Below are positions 36,772 to 44,681 of a stretch of 64,000 nt of DNA, one piece after another. The number at the start of each line of letters is the position of its first letter. The stretch's first letter is position 1. The notes under the pieces were generated by a model that saw nothing but the letters and a program-made list of their open reading frames with translations, did not search any database and was not told the origin of the DNA. The stretch comes from Nitrospirota bacterium. GTDB taxonomy: Bacteria > Nitrospirota > Nitrospiria > SBBL01 > JAADHI01. Both the position numbers and the translations under genes were made by a program. Location: NCBI GenBank assembly GCA_029261215.1, contig JAJDBT010000082.1:1-64000 (forward strand). Reading direction: 5' to 3'.

Positions 36772-37287
36772 ATGCCAAAGGTGTCATTTTATCCAGCGGA
36801 TAAATATGGTGATGTCCCGGAAGGGATGTCTGTTCTTGATGCGTCGGAGAAACTGGGTTTGGAACTTCGGCACGACTGCGGGGGATTTGCAACATGCAGT
36901 ACCTGTCGGGTCATGATCGTGGACGGAGTTGAAAACCTGTCGGAAATCGACCTTGATGAGGAAAATATGCTGGAAGAGGCAGAGCTGCCGACGCCTTTTC
37001 GTTTGTCTTGCCAAACGATGATTCAGGGAGATGCCGTCTTCCTTATTCCCGAACCCGAGATGGATTGGAGCAAGGGAGCCCTTCGAGAACTGAATGCCCT
37101 GACCCCGATGTCCCGCGCTGTGATTCGGGTCATTGTGGAAGCGCGTGCACGGAAGGCTGGAGAATCGGTCATTTTGCCCGACACCGCGATTCCGGCTGTT
37201 GAAAAAGCGAAAGCAGAACTCGAGGAGATGGGCGGAGATAAAGCCGCCGTTTCGGCCTTGATTAAGCGTGTTTGTGAACTACCTTAA
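36772..37287 (+). CDS. 2Fe-2S ferredoxin with C-terminal PCP_red-like domain
   Basis: Residues 1-95 form a plant-type 2Fe-2S ferredoxin with ligands Cys36, Cys42, Cys45 and Cys80. The remaining 75 residues (MDWSKGALRELNALTP, then AVIRVIVEARARKAGE) resemble the small PCP_red helical domain named from protochlorophyllide reductase. That domain also occurs in non-photosynthetic proteins, so it is not evidence for photosynthesis. GGAGGG precedes the ATG. The neighbours are a B12-type radical SAM gene and a DUF3105 gene in the same direction, suggesting a small redox operon. Confidence 0.85.
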   Translation: MPKVSFYPADKYGDVPEGMSVLDASEKLGLELRHDCGGFATCSTCRVMIVDGVENLSEIDLDEENMLEEAELPTPFRLSCQTMIQGDAVFLIPEPEMDWSKGALRELNALTPMSRAVIRVIVEARARKAGESVILPDTAIPAVEKAKAELEEMGGDKAAVSALIKRVCELP

Positions 37288-37330
37288 AATATAGAAAAAA
37301 TAGATGCTTTTGGATTGAGAGGACGTGAAG

Positions 37331-37894
37331 ATGCGTAAATGGACGAGCATGGATAGTGTAGATCTGAATAAAGGCCGGAATGTTTTTTTGATCGTCATGA
37401 CGGTGGTTTCTGTCCTGTTTTTTTCTGATGTGCAGGCTCAAAAGGAGCAGCCTGTTCCGCCAGATGTTCCCGAAGGGGTTGAGTTTTACGAAAATGAAGG
37501 CCATGAACATCATCCCGAAGGGACACGCTCCTTTTATAAAACAGATCCCCCCACTTCCGGTCCGCACGATCCACGCTGGCTGCCACCGAGTGTTTACGAG
37601 GCGAGTGAGACACGTCCGGAGCTGCTGGTCCATAACTTGGAACATGGCAATATCGTGATCTATTTTGATCGTTCACGTTTGTCAAAAGAAGACCTGAAAT
37701 GGATGAAGGATTTAACCCAAAAATATCTCGGCCAGTGGGATGGCATGTTGATGGTGACCCGCGAAGATAAGGAATACCCTGTTATCGTCACTGCCTGGCG
37801 TGCGATTCTTCGGCTCGAAAGTCTTGAAAAGGAAAAAGTCCTTCAGTTTGTGGATGCCTTCCGGGGGCGTGGACCTGAAAATCCAGTACGCTGA
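37331..37894 (+). CDS. DUF3105 family secreted protein
   Basis: A signal peptide or anchor (about residues 18-36) precedes a single DUF3105 domain, recognised from PPTSGPHDPRW and VHNLEHGNIVIYF. The domain is rich in histidines that could bind metal. ATG 37331 is better spaced from AGAGGA than the GTG six bases upstream. Function is unknown for the family. It follows the ferredoxin gene by 43 bases in the same direction. Confidence 0.82.
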   Translation: MRKWTSMDSVDLNKGRNVFLIVMTVVSVLFFSDVQAQKEQPVPPDVPEGVEFYENEGHEHHPEGTRSFYKTDPPTSGPHDPRWLPPSVYEASETRPELLVHNLEHGNIVIYFDRSRLSKEDLKWMKDLTQKYLGQWDGMLMVTREDKEYPVIVTAWRAILRLESLEKEKVLQFVDAFRGRGPENPVR

Positions 37895-37961
37895 ATCGAG
37901 CGCTTGTCTTGCTGTTAATCTGTTCCTTTTTTTAGACGTTTCTTCTTTAACAATGTGTAAC

Positions 37962-37997
37962 AAAAAGCCCCCTCCAGTCTGCTGTTCTGAAGGGGGC
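37962..37997 (-). terminator. Hairpin with U-tract on the minus strand
   Basis: GCCCCCT (37967-37973) pairs with AGGGGGC (37991-37997), with three further pairs inside. On the minus strand TTTTT follows the stem, giving a terminator shape. The nearest minus-strand transcript would have to read through from the oxidase gene at 38.9 kb, antisense to the sirtuin. On the plus strand it closes the DUF3105 gene without a T-tract. Confidence 0.5.
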
Positions 37998-38039
37998 CGG
38001 TGTCTGCTTTTGTTCAATAATAGTTAAGGAGAATTAACC

Positions 38040-38138
38040 ATGAACATAGAAATAGTACCACCAGATTTGTTTCTGTCAAATCCAGCCTTAAACGCCTTCG
38101 TGTTTAAAATAGATTGCGTTTTAAAAATTACTTTTTAA
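38040..38138 (+). CDS. Possible 32-residue small protein
   Basis: An ORF of 32 codons starts at ATG 38040 with AAGGAG exactly 8 bases before it, among the better ribosome sites in the area. The peptide (start MNIEIVPPDLF, one Cys near the end) resembles no family I know. It follows the DUF3105 gene and a hairpin, and precedes the sirtuin gene. It could be a genuine small protein or leader peptide, or chance. Confidence 0.35.
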   Translation: MNIEIVPPDLFLSNPALNAFVFKIDCVLKITF

Positions 38139-38189
38139 AAACGATTACAAATTTGTTTTTCATTACGAGGTCAGTCTCTGGAAGAGCAA

Positions 38190-38897
38190 GTGGCAAGCCT
38201 GCGTCAAAAAATTTCAGCCTCGAAGTTTGTCCTTGTTTTAAGCGGGGCAGGGATTTCCGCTGAAAGTGGGATTCCGACATTTCGGGGAAAAGAAGGGCTC
38301 TGGAAAAACCATCGCGCGGAAGATTTGGCAAGCCCTGCGGCTTTTCAGCGTGACCCCAAGCTGGTTTGGGCCTGGTATCGGTGGCGACGGGCCTTAATTG
38401 CCTCAAAAAAAACCAATGCGGCTCATGAGGGACTGGTGCGGCTTGAAGCGCGCATGCCCAGATATCAGTTAATTACCCAAAATGTGGATGGTTTTCATGG
38501 ATTGGCTGGCAGCCGAAAAATGATCGAGCTGCATGGGAATATCTGGAGGATGCGTTGTACGTCTTGCGGAGAAAAAATAGAAAATCATGACCCGGATTTA
38601 CCTGAGCTTCCCAGATGTTTAAAGTGCGAGGCCCTTTTGAGACCCGATATTGTCTGGTTTGGAGAAGGAATCAATGCGAATGATTTAGAGCAAAGTATCC
38701 AGAGTTGCCGAGCCTGTGATTTGATGCTGGTGATTGGAACCTCTGCGGTGGTGCAACCTGCCGCTTCGTTTGCCTCAATCGCTAAAGAAGCGGGCGCCTA
38801 CCTCGTGGAAATCAATCCAGTACCTTCTCTTTCAGGCTTGTCGGATGTCACGCTGGTCGGAAAAGCGGCCGAGATTGTTCCGAAAATCGTTGATTAG
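38190..38897 (+). CDS. cobB: NAD-dependent protein deacylase (sirtuin, SIRT5-like class)
   Basis: The 235-residue sirtuin has the NAD motif GAGISAESGIPTFRG, TQNVDGFH, the catalytic His115 (HGN) and a zinc site of Cys123, Cys126, Cys143 and Cys146. Tyr63 and Arg66 form the YxxR pair that in SIRT5 and CobB recognises succinyl or malonyl groups, so desuccinylase activity is likely besides deacetylation. It starts at GTG with a weak ribosome site. Its 3' end overlaps the convergent oxidase gene by 4 bases. Confidence 0.93.
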   Translation: MASLRQKISASKFVLVLSGAGISAESGIPTFRGKEGLWKNHRAEDLASPAAFQRDPKLVWAWYRWRRALIASKKTNAAHEGLVRLEARMPRYQLITQNVDGFHGLAGSRKMIELHGNIWRMRCTSCGEKIENHDPDLPELPRCLKCEALLRPDIVWFGEGINANDLEQSIQSCRACDLMLVIGTSAVVQPAASFASIAKEAGAYLVEINPVPSLSGLSDVTLVGKAAEIVPKIVD

Positions 38898-40792
38898 GGT
38901 AAGGACGATTTTTCGGCTGAGGGACTTGTACTCCCTGAAGTGACGGGCTGGGTTTTCATTGCATAGGTTTTTGTTGTTCTTCGATTACTGAGCCAAAAGA
39001 TCGCCGTGGTAATCATCCAAAAAACCACCACATTAAAAATGACCATTCCAACCGCATAAGTGAGGGAAGGGGTTTCGGCCCAGGGCGTCACATCCTTGAG
39101 TATCTCAGTCACATGCCAATCCAGTCGAACCGAGGAACGAATATATCCCATTAAAACCATCGTAGTGGAAATAAAGACGGCGAGCGCAAACAGGGCAAAC
39201 GCGCCAGAGCTGGGCAGTTTTCCCCACTGAATTGGCCCGATCATTTTTGATTTCCTTAGCATCAGAATATTGAGGATCATCCCTCCGGCCAAGGCCCCGA
39301 TAGCGGCCATAAATTGAGGAAAGGCCAGGTTCACCCGGACATTGGCTGGAATGAAAAAACCGTAAACGCCAATAAAGATGACAAAAGCCTCCGCCCCGAT
39401 AAACATCAGCGCCATCGCCCAGTTTCCCCATCGGGCCCATGACACCGTGATTTCTTTATTGCAGCGATGAAAGATGATGTAACAAAGCCCGAAACTAAGA
39501 ATCATGGTATTGATGGCCGTATTTTTTGCCGCCATTGTTCCGTAGTACCCGACGATGGGGTGCTGGGTTCCGCCCATCGCTGCAAATTCACCCCGGCTGG
39601 CGGGGAGGGTATGCGGGGTGGCCCAAATCAGAAAGGCGGCGGCGAGGATAAACATCGTGTATTTGACCAGATGCTGGTAGCGCTCGGACCCTAGCATACG
39701 GGTTGTACCCTGCCAGAGATAATAAGTAACCGTCATAAAAATCAGTCCAATCAGCATCGCCTGCATGATGAAGGGCCAGCTCAGCTGGCCTCCCATTAAA
39801 GTAACCCCCATCCGTTGCCGGTAAATAAAAATTTCTTTTGCAAACCAGTAGCCGGCAAAAGGAAGAATAAACAGATTGACGATGGCGATCATAATCGAGA
39901 CATGCCCCATCCAGTCGTAATGTGCGCGTTTTTCAGGGTCGCGGGTGGTTAGCATTTGAAACGCGGCGTATGCCGCAATGACCGCCCCGCTAAACATGAT
40001 GCTGGCCAATATGCGATGAATGTTTAAGGGATTCCAAAGGGGGGTGTTGACCGCATTCCAGAGATTTCCAAGGTAGCGACCCTCGGAATCGACCCCGGCG
40101 GGCGACATCATAAAAGCCATTAGGGCATTGGCCAGATAGATAATCGCGAGGCCATTGAAGCAGGTCGCGGCGCCCAAAGCCAAATGCCGCCATTTTGCAG
40201 AGCCTGTTTTCCAGCGATCCCATGTTTTTGTGTAGGCATAGAGCAGTACATTTTCTAGAAAAAAGACAAGCACATAAAGGTAAAGCACAGGTTTGAAAAC
40301 AGAAGACATATATCTCGAAAATTCGCTATACAAGAAAATAAATGCGCCGAGCAAGGCGCATCCGAAAACAATGGTGAGCGGGTAAAAAGGCAGTCCAATT
40401 CGCATGAATTCATGGGCCAGGGCATCATGTTTACTGGCTTGGGATGGATCTGCTTTTCGACGGAAAAAGCTGAAAATTTCGAGCATCCATGCGATCATCG
40501 GGACACCCAAAATAAAGCTTCCGAGAAAAAAGTGTTGTTGAATAAGCACCCAAAGGATGGAACGGTTGTCGAGCTTGCCTCCCCGATCATAACTTTGCGG
40601 ATAGCTGAGCTTAGGTGCGGGAGGCCCTGATATGGTGCCCGGCGTTTTAAAGTAGATATCCTCAGCCACTTCAGCCGCGCTGGCTTGCGAAGGATTCTCT
40701 TTCGCAAAAATGAATGTTGTTGAAAGCAGTACCAATGCTGGCAGTAGAAAAGAAAGAGAGAGTCCCATCCAAGTTTGGCGACGAATCATCAT
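38894..40792 (-). CDS. Cytochrome bd-like oxidase subunit (CydA-like, paralogue 1)
   Basis: This 632-residue polytopic membrane protein has a signal-like N-terminus and about fourteen membrane helices. It matches the bd-like oxidase of Nitrospira and relatives rather than classical CydA, and it has no CydB partner. His residues shared with the 42.7 kb paralogue lie in QQH of the first core helix, LAHE, HRI, AHYDWM, TPHTL, QHP and WHV. These are the candidate heme b ligands. By homology it is a membrane heme protein thought to reduce oxygen, but its mechanism is unproven. Its likely partner cytochrome c is at 32.9-34.1 kb. Its 3' end overlaps the sirtuin gene. Confidence 0.88.
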   Translation of the reverse strand: MMIRRQTWMGLSLSFLLPALVLLSTTFIFAKENPSQASAAEVAEDIYFKTPGTISGPPAPKLSYPQSYDRGGKLDNRSILWVLIQQHFFLGSFILGVPMIAWMLEIFSFFRRKADPSQASKHDALAHEFMRIGLPFYPLTIVFGCALLGAFIFLYSEFSRYMSSVFKPVLYLYVLVFFLENVLLYAYTKTWDRWKTGSAKWRHLALGAATCFNGLAIIYLANALMAFMMSPAGVDSEGRYLGNLWNAVNTPLWNPLNIHRILASIMFSGAVIAAYAAFQMLTTRDPEKRAHYDWMGHVSIMIAIVNLFILPFAGYWFAKEIFIYRQRMGVTLMGGQLSWPFIMQAMLIGLIFMTVTYYLWQGTTRMLGSERYQHLVKYTMFILAAAFLIWATPHTLPASRGEFAAMGGTQHPIVGYYGTMAAKNTAINTMILSFGLCYIIFHRCNKEITVSWARWGNWAMALMFIGAEAFVIFIGVYGFFIPANVRVNLAFPQFMAAIGALAGGMILNILMLRKSKMIGPIQWGKLPSSGAFALFALAVFISTTMVLMGYIRSSVRLDWHVTEILKDVTPWAETPSLTYAVGMVIFNVVVFWMITTAIFWLSNRRTTKTYAMKTQPVTSGSTSPSAEKSSLP

Positions 40793-40970
40793 TAAAAGTC
40801 CAAGTATGAAATTTCTAAGTTAAGAATAGTGGGGATAATAGCGGGTGCCCACGTAGCTGTCAAGCTGAAGAAAGGGGTTATCTTCCTGTAGGGATCGAGG
40901 TAACTTTGCTTCCATTTCTTGCTTTATGCTAACCTGATTTCAAAATAATTGTGAGGTCTAAAAAAAAAAT

Positions 40971-41801
40971 ATGGATAAGATCTTTGTCAGGGTGTACACG
41001 CTTTTTATTCTGTTTTTTGTCGGTATCGGGGTCTTTATGATTATAAAGTCGAGACCAGGGGACAAGACCGATGCCGTGGCCAAAAACCCCATTAACTTCA
41101 CCGAACCGATAATAGAAAATCCGATGATTCTGATACCGGCAGGTGAATTTATTATGGGAGCAAATGACGGTGGTATCGATGAGCAGCCCCAGCGTGTGGT
41201 TTATCTCGATGCTTTTGCCATACATCAATATGAAGTGACGATATATCAATACAATGAGTTTGTTGTTGCGACTGGTCACAGACAGCCTTTAAACCGCTAT
41301 GTGAAAGACATCCATTTTTTTAATAACGCAAATCAGCCTGCTATATATGTCAGTTGGCTGGATGCCTATGATTATTGTCAATGGGCCGGATTACGTTTGC
41401 CAACGGAAGCAGAGTGGGAAAAAGCGGCGAGAGGCACAGAAGGCCTGTCCTGGCCCTGGGTCGAAAAATATCAGCCAACATTTGCAAACTTTAAAGGGGA
41501 AGAGGATCACGGGGTATTTACAACGGCCGTTGGATCATACGAAAAAGATAAAAGTCCATACGGGGTTTATGATATGGCGGGCAATGTTAAAGAATGGGTC
41601 CAGGATTGGTATGATGATCGATATTATGCCAATGCCCCGCTAAAAAACCCTCAAGGTCCAGAGCGCGGCGAAATGAAGGTCATGAGAGGTTCCTCGTGGA
41701 GGGATTCTCTCTATTCGGGGAGAGCAACGGGACGCTTGCAAATGGTTCCCGGTTATCGATATGAAGCGGTCGGATTTAGATGCGCGAAGAGTGCAGGGTA
41801 A
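40971..41801 (+). CDS. FGE-sulfatase-domain protein, membrane anchored, no catalytic Cys
   Basis: One N-terminal membrane helix (about residues 7-26) precedes a formylglycine-generating-enzyme-type domain (about 50-276), recognised from IPAGEFIMG, LRLPTEAEWEKAARG, YDMAGNVKEWVQDWY and RGSSWRDS. The C-terminal block where active enzymes carry cysteines reads SLYSGRATGRLQM, without any. It is therefore not a sulfatase activator and probably a structural or maturation factor, as in NirV-like proteins next to respiratory enzymes. A run of ten A separates the GAGG ribosome site from the ATG by an unusually long 14 bases. It lies between the two oxidase genes, divergent from the first. Confidence 0.88.
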   Translation: MDKIFVRVYTLFILFFVGIGVFMIIKSRPGDKTDAVAKNPINFTEPIIENPMILIPAGEFIMGANDGGIDEQPQRVVYLDAFAIHQYEVTIYQYNEFVVATGHRQPLNRYVKDIHFFNNANQPAIYVSWLDAYDYCQWAGLRLPTEAEWEKAARGTEGLSWPWVEKYQPTFANFKGEEDHGVFTTAVGSYEKDKSPYGVYDMAGNVKEWVQDWYDDRYYANAPLKNPQGPERGEMKVMRGSSWRDSLYSGRATGRLQMVPGYRYEAVGFRCAKSAG

Positions 41802-41859
41802 AAAAATAAGATTATGCAAAAACCTATAGGATGTCAGAGAAAACTGTAAATATCCTTAA

Positions 41860-42003
41860 TTAAATAAGGTCTAACCAGTAAAGCAGAAAGAAAATAACCA
41901 TCAAGACATTGAAAATAAGGCCTATGATAATAAACATGTCGTAAAGAGGCGAGTTTTTATGCGAATAATAGGCGGCATCTTCGTGTTTTTCAGGTAATTT
42001 CAT
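41860..42003 (-). CDS. 47-residue single-helix membrane protein
   Basis: The start ATG at 42003 has GAGGAGG eight bases before it. The peptide has a charged, Tyr-rich N-terminus (MKLPEKHEDAAYYSHKNSP) and one membrane helix (about residues 23-44, FIIIGLIFNVLMVIFFLLYW). This is the layout of small accessory subunits of respiratory complexes. It is divergent from the two small proteins and second oxidase gene that follow. It resembles no family that I can name. Confidence 0.68.
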   Translation of the reverse strand: MKLPEKHEDAAYYSHKNSPLYDMFIIIGLIFNVLMVIFFLLYWLDLI

Positions 42004-42096
42004 GTGTATTCCTCCTCAAATCAATAGTGTAGCAAATAACCATAAATCCATAAATAAAGTCAAGTCTCAATGGAAAAATAAATGCTGTATTTGAAC

Positions 42097-42125
42097 TTGA
42101 CAAGGGCTGTTATTTGGTCTATAGT
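42097..42125 (+). promoter_or_regulatory. Strong sigma-70-type promoter of the second oxidase operon
   Basis: TTGACA (42097-42102), a 17-base spacer and TATAGT (42120-42125) give a nearly consensus promoter. Transcription would begin near 42132, about 50 bases before the first small gene. Confidence 0.82.
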
Positions 42126-42181
42126 CCCGTCATTTCAAGGCCAAAAAAACTGTATTCACATTCTTAAAGGGGGGTCTAGAC

Positions 42182-42298
42182 ATGGCAGAAGGTACGCCAA
42201 AGGCAAATATCGGGAAAAAGCTCTTTTGGCTATCCGTAGCGTTTTTGTGCTGGGTTAGCTGGTATTCAATGCATGCACCACCTGGGTTTATCCATTAA
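42182..42298 (+). CDS. 38-residue single-helix membrane protein
   Basis: The ORF starts at ATG 42182, with AAAGGGGGG upstream, and encodes a peptide with a basic start (PKANIGKK), a membrane helix (about residues 13-28, rich in Trp) and a short tail ending GFIH. It is the first gene after the promoter at 42097. Its pattern, charged start, G-K-K/Q-K, then a single helix, is shared with the next ORF, so the two may be duplicated small subunits of the oxidase, comparable in position and size to CydX. No sequence similarity to CydX is claimed. Confidence 0.68.
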   Translation: MAEGTPKANIGKKLFWLSVAFLCWVSWYSMHAPPGFIH

Positions 42299-42391
42299 AT
42301 CCAGATGAATTTGGGTTTTTACAGGAGATTAAGGTTAATAAAGAGAGCAAGTCAAAGAACAAAAATATTTTATCAAAGAGGGGCATAGAAA

Positions 42392-42538
42392 ATGTCAGAT
42401 AACAAAGAAGAGGCAAAAGTAGGTCTTGGTCAAAAAATTGTCTTCGGATTGGCGATGTTTGTTGCATCGGGCCTTTATTACATTGTTTTTTTGAATAAGT
42501 CGCTCATGGTGTTGCAAAACCTCGCGTATCCCTATTAA
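42392..42538 (+). CDS. 48-residue single-helix membrane protein
   Basis: ATG 42392 is preceded by AGAGGGG. The peptide has an acidic-basic start (MSDNKEEAKVGLGQK), a membrane helix at about residues 16-35 (FGLAMFVASGLYYIVFL) and ends in YPY. It lies 94 bases after the 38-residue gene and 133 bases before the oxidase gene on the same strand, downstream of the same promoter. The likely role is as a small structural subunit of the oxidase complex, inferred only from position, size and topology. Confidence 0.68.
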   Translation: MSDNKEEAKVGLGQKIVFGLAMFVASGLYYIVFLNKSLMVLQNLAYPY

Positions 42539-42670
42539 TGCATTGAGGCGCTCAATTTAGGCGCATGTACAGGTAGAAGCAGCACAGTTCGAGATCGTTA
42601 GGTTTTAATAGTGAAGCGGGCAGAAGTGGGTCGGTTAGCTTTTCCCGAATTTCCTTGAGGAGGAAAATTG

Positions 42671-44605
42671 ATGTTAAATCTAAGTGGCGAGAAAAAAAAG
42701 AAGGTAGGAGCTTGGCTCTTACTGAGCATGATCGGCATGCTCGTTCTTCTCCCATTTGCCCCGGCTGTCGTTATGGCAGCAGAAGAGGCGGCAGTGGAAG
42801 AGGCGAAGGAGCCGGAAAAAGCAAAAGACGTTTTTTATAAAGAAGAGGGTGAGTTTGGTATTGTTTCAGGTCCTCCAGCCGGAGAGCTTGTGTATCCAGA
42901 TGATTATGGTTCTTATGGCGACTTTCAGAGTCGTACGATAATCTGGATTTCAAACCAGCAGCATCTGTATTTTGGAAGTTTTGTTTTGGCTGTGCCTATG
43001 TTTGTATGGGTTATGGAGCTGATCGGGATTCTTCAATATGAAAAGAACCCGAAGGTGGGTAAAAAGTTTGATGATCTTGCGCACGAAATGATGAAGATTA
43101 GTTTGACCGCTTATTCCGTGACCGCTATTTTGGGCGGAATTTTGATTTTTTCGTTTCTCGCTTTGTATCCAGGTTTCTTCCGCTATCTTTCCGGAATCTT
43201 TAAACCTGTAATGCACATTTATGCACTGCTTTTTATTTTGGAAAGTGGTGTTTTATATGTCTATTACTACGGATGGGATAGCATGAATGACGGAAATGGT
43301 GACTGGAAATGGAGTCATCTTTCTCTCGGAACCATTTTAAATGCCGTCGGTATTGTTTTGATGGTGATGGCCAACACCTGGGTGAGTTTTATGATGTCAC
43401 CCGCCGGGGTTGATGCGGAAGGGCGTTTTCTTGGAGATATCTGGAAGGTCATGCATAACCCCTTGATGGTGCCGGTTGTGGTGCATCGTATCCTTGGGAA
43501 TGCCGCCTTTGGTGGTGGTGTTGTTGCCGCTTATGCGTCCTTTAAGTTTCTTTCAGCTAAAACACTTGAAGAAAAAGCGCATTATGACTGGATGAGCTAT
43601 ATCGCCATGTTTATGGGGATTCTTGCGCTGATCCCGCTTCCATTTGCGGGTTATTGGTTGATGAGAGAAATTTATGCTTATCGTCAGCAGATGGGGATTA
43701 CCCTGATGGGTGGATTGTTGGCTTGGGTGTTTATTATGCAGGCGACAATGATTGCAACCCTGTTCATTACAGTGAACTATTATCTTTTTCAGGCCATGGG
43801 TCGTATGCCGGGTTCCGAACGGTATTACAAGTACTTCAAGGTCTTGTTGGCTATTTTGGTGGTGGCCACCATTGCCTGGTTGACTCCTCATACGCTCGTG
43901 ATGACACCTGCAGAATTGAAAGCCATGGGTGGCGCACAGCATCCGGTTGTCGGAAACTATGGGGTGATGTCGGCAAAGAATACAGCCATCAATACCATGA
44001 TTACGACGACGGTGGTCAGTTTTATTATCTATCAACGATCAAACTTTAAACTTACAGTGCCGTGGGCCTGGAAGGGAAACATCTTTCTTGCCATGCTGAT
44101 CTTAGGAGCGGAAGTCAATATCCTGTTCCTGGGCGTATACGGATACTTTATTCCGGCAAACGTCCGTATTGGACTGTCTGTTCCCCAGGTGGCTTCAACC
44201 TTGAGCGTGCTGTTTATAGGTGTCGCCGTTAATACGAAGATGTTGAAAGGCGCTGAGTCTATCGGAGAGATCCGTTGGGGGAAAATGTCTGTGCGGGGAG
44301 CCTATGCGCTTTTTATGCTCGCTGTGGCATTTACCTGGACTATGGCTGTGATGGGTTATCTTCGCTCCTCTGTCCGCCTTCACTGGCATGTCAATGAGAT
44401 TCTTCGAGATAACTCCCCTTGGGCGTTTACAAACCCGCTCGGTTATGCAGGGAATATTAACTCGTTGAATGTTCTTCTATTCTGGACGATGTTGCTCTTT
44501 GTCTTCTGGTTAAGCGCCCTTGCTGGTGCAGGTAAGAAGAAAGTTGAGGCTGAAGAGGCAGCGGCTGCGGCAGTTGGAAAGGCCGTCCCGGCTGGAAGTC
44601 ACTGA
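42671..44605 (+). CDS. Cytochrome bd-like oxidase subunit (CydA-like, paralogue 2)
   Basis: This 644-residue polytopic protein is a clear full-length paralogue of the minus-strand gene at 38.9-40.8 kb. It has a cleavable-looking N-terminus (VVMAAEE), then about fourteen helices. QQH near residue 98 starts the core, and the shared histidines are in LAHE, VHRI, AHYDWM, TPHTL, QHP and WHV. GAGGAGG lies 7 bases before ATG 42671. The overlapping TTG start three bases earlier is less well spaced. The C-terminus is Ala/Glu-rich. It heads the run of three cytochrome genes that ends at 48.8 kb, and is presumably the oxygen- or quinone-reacting core of that complex. Confidence 0.9.
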   Translation: MLNLSGEKKKKVGAWLLLSMIGMLVLLPFAPAVVMAAEEAAVEEAKEPEKAKDVFYKEEGEFGIVSGPPAGELVYPDDYGSYGDFQSRTIIWISNQQHLYFGSFVLAVPMFVWVMELIGILQYEKNPKVGKKFDDLAHEMMKISLTAYSVTAILGGILIFSFLALYPGFFRYLSGIFKPVMHIYALLFILESGVLYVYYYGWDSMNDGNGDWKWSHLSLGTILNAVGIVLMVMANTWVSFMMSPAGVDAEGRFLGDIWKVMHNPLMVPVVVHRILGNAAFGGGVVAAYASFKFLSAKTLEEKAHYDWMSYIAMFMGILALIPLPFAGYWLMREIYAYRQQMGITLMGGLLAWVFIMQATMIATLFITVNYYLFQAMGRMPGSERYYKYFKVLLAILVVATIAWLTPHTLVMTPAELKAMGGAQHPVVGNYGVMSAKNTAINTMITTTVVSFIIYQRSNFKLTVPWAWKGNIFLAMLILGAEVNILFLGVYGYFIPANVRIGLSVPQVASTLSVLFIGVAVNTKMLKGAESIGEIRWGKMSVRGAYALFMLAVAFTWTMAVMGYLRSSVRLHWHVNEILRDNSPWAFTNPLGYAGNINSLNVLLFWTMLLFVFWLSALAGAGKKKVEAEEAAAAAVGKAVPAGSH

Positions 44606-44619
44606 CGGGGATTTAGTTT

Positions 44620-44650
44620 AATAAAGGGGGCCAAGTTGGCCCCCTTTATT
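44620..44650 (+). other. 13-bp hairpin inside the oxidase operon
   Basis: AATAAAGGGGGCC (44620-44632) pairs with GGCCCCCTTTATT (44638-44650) over a 5-base loop. It lies between the oxidase gene and the diheme cytochrome gene. It could act as an attenuator lowering expression of the cytochromes, or as a processing/stability element. Confidence 0.65.
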
Positions 44651-44681
44651 AGAGATAGAAGAAAGGAATAGAGGAGAAGGT

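Noticed and set aside
38040-38138. PqqA-like or other RiPP precursor serving the radical SAM gene at 35 kb
   Set aside because: The peptide lacks the Glu-x3-Tyr core of PqqA and any other precursor signature I know, and three genes separate it from the radical SAM gene.
43553-44035. A 160-codon minus-strand ORF inside the second oxidase gene
   Set aside because: His/Gln-rich composition typical of the reverse frame of a membrane protein gene; no ribosome site and no homology.
38894-44605. Canonical cytochrome bd oxidase (cydAB)
   Set aside because: No CydB gene is adjacent, the proteins are longer than CydA with an N-terminal extension and extra helices, and neighbouring genes are cytochromes c.
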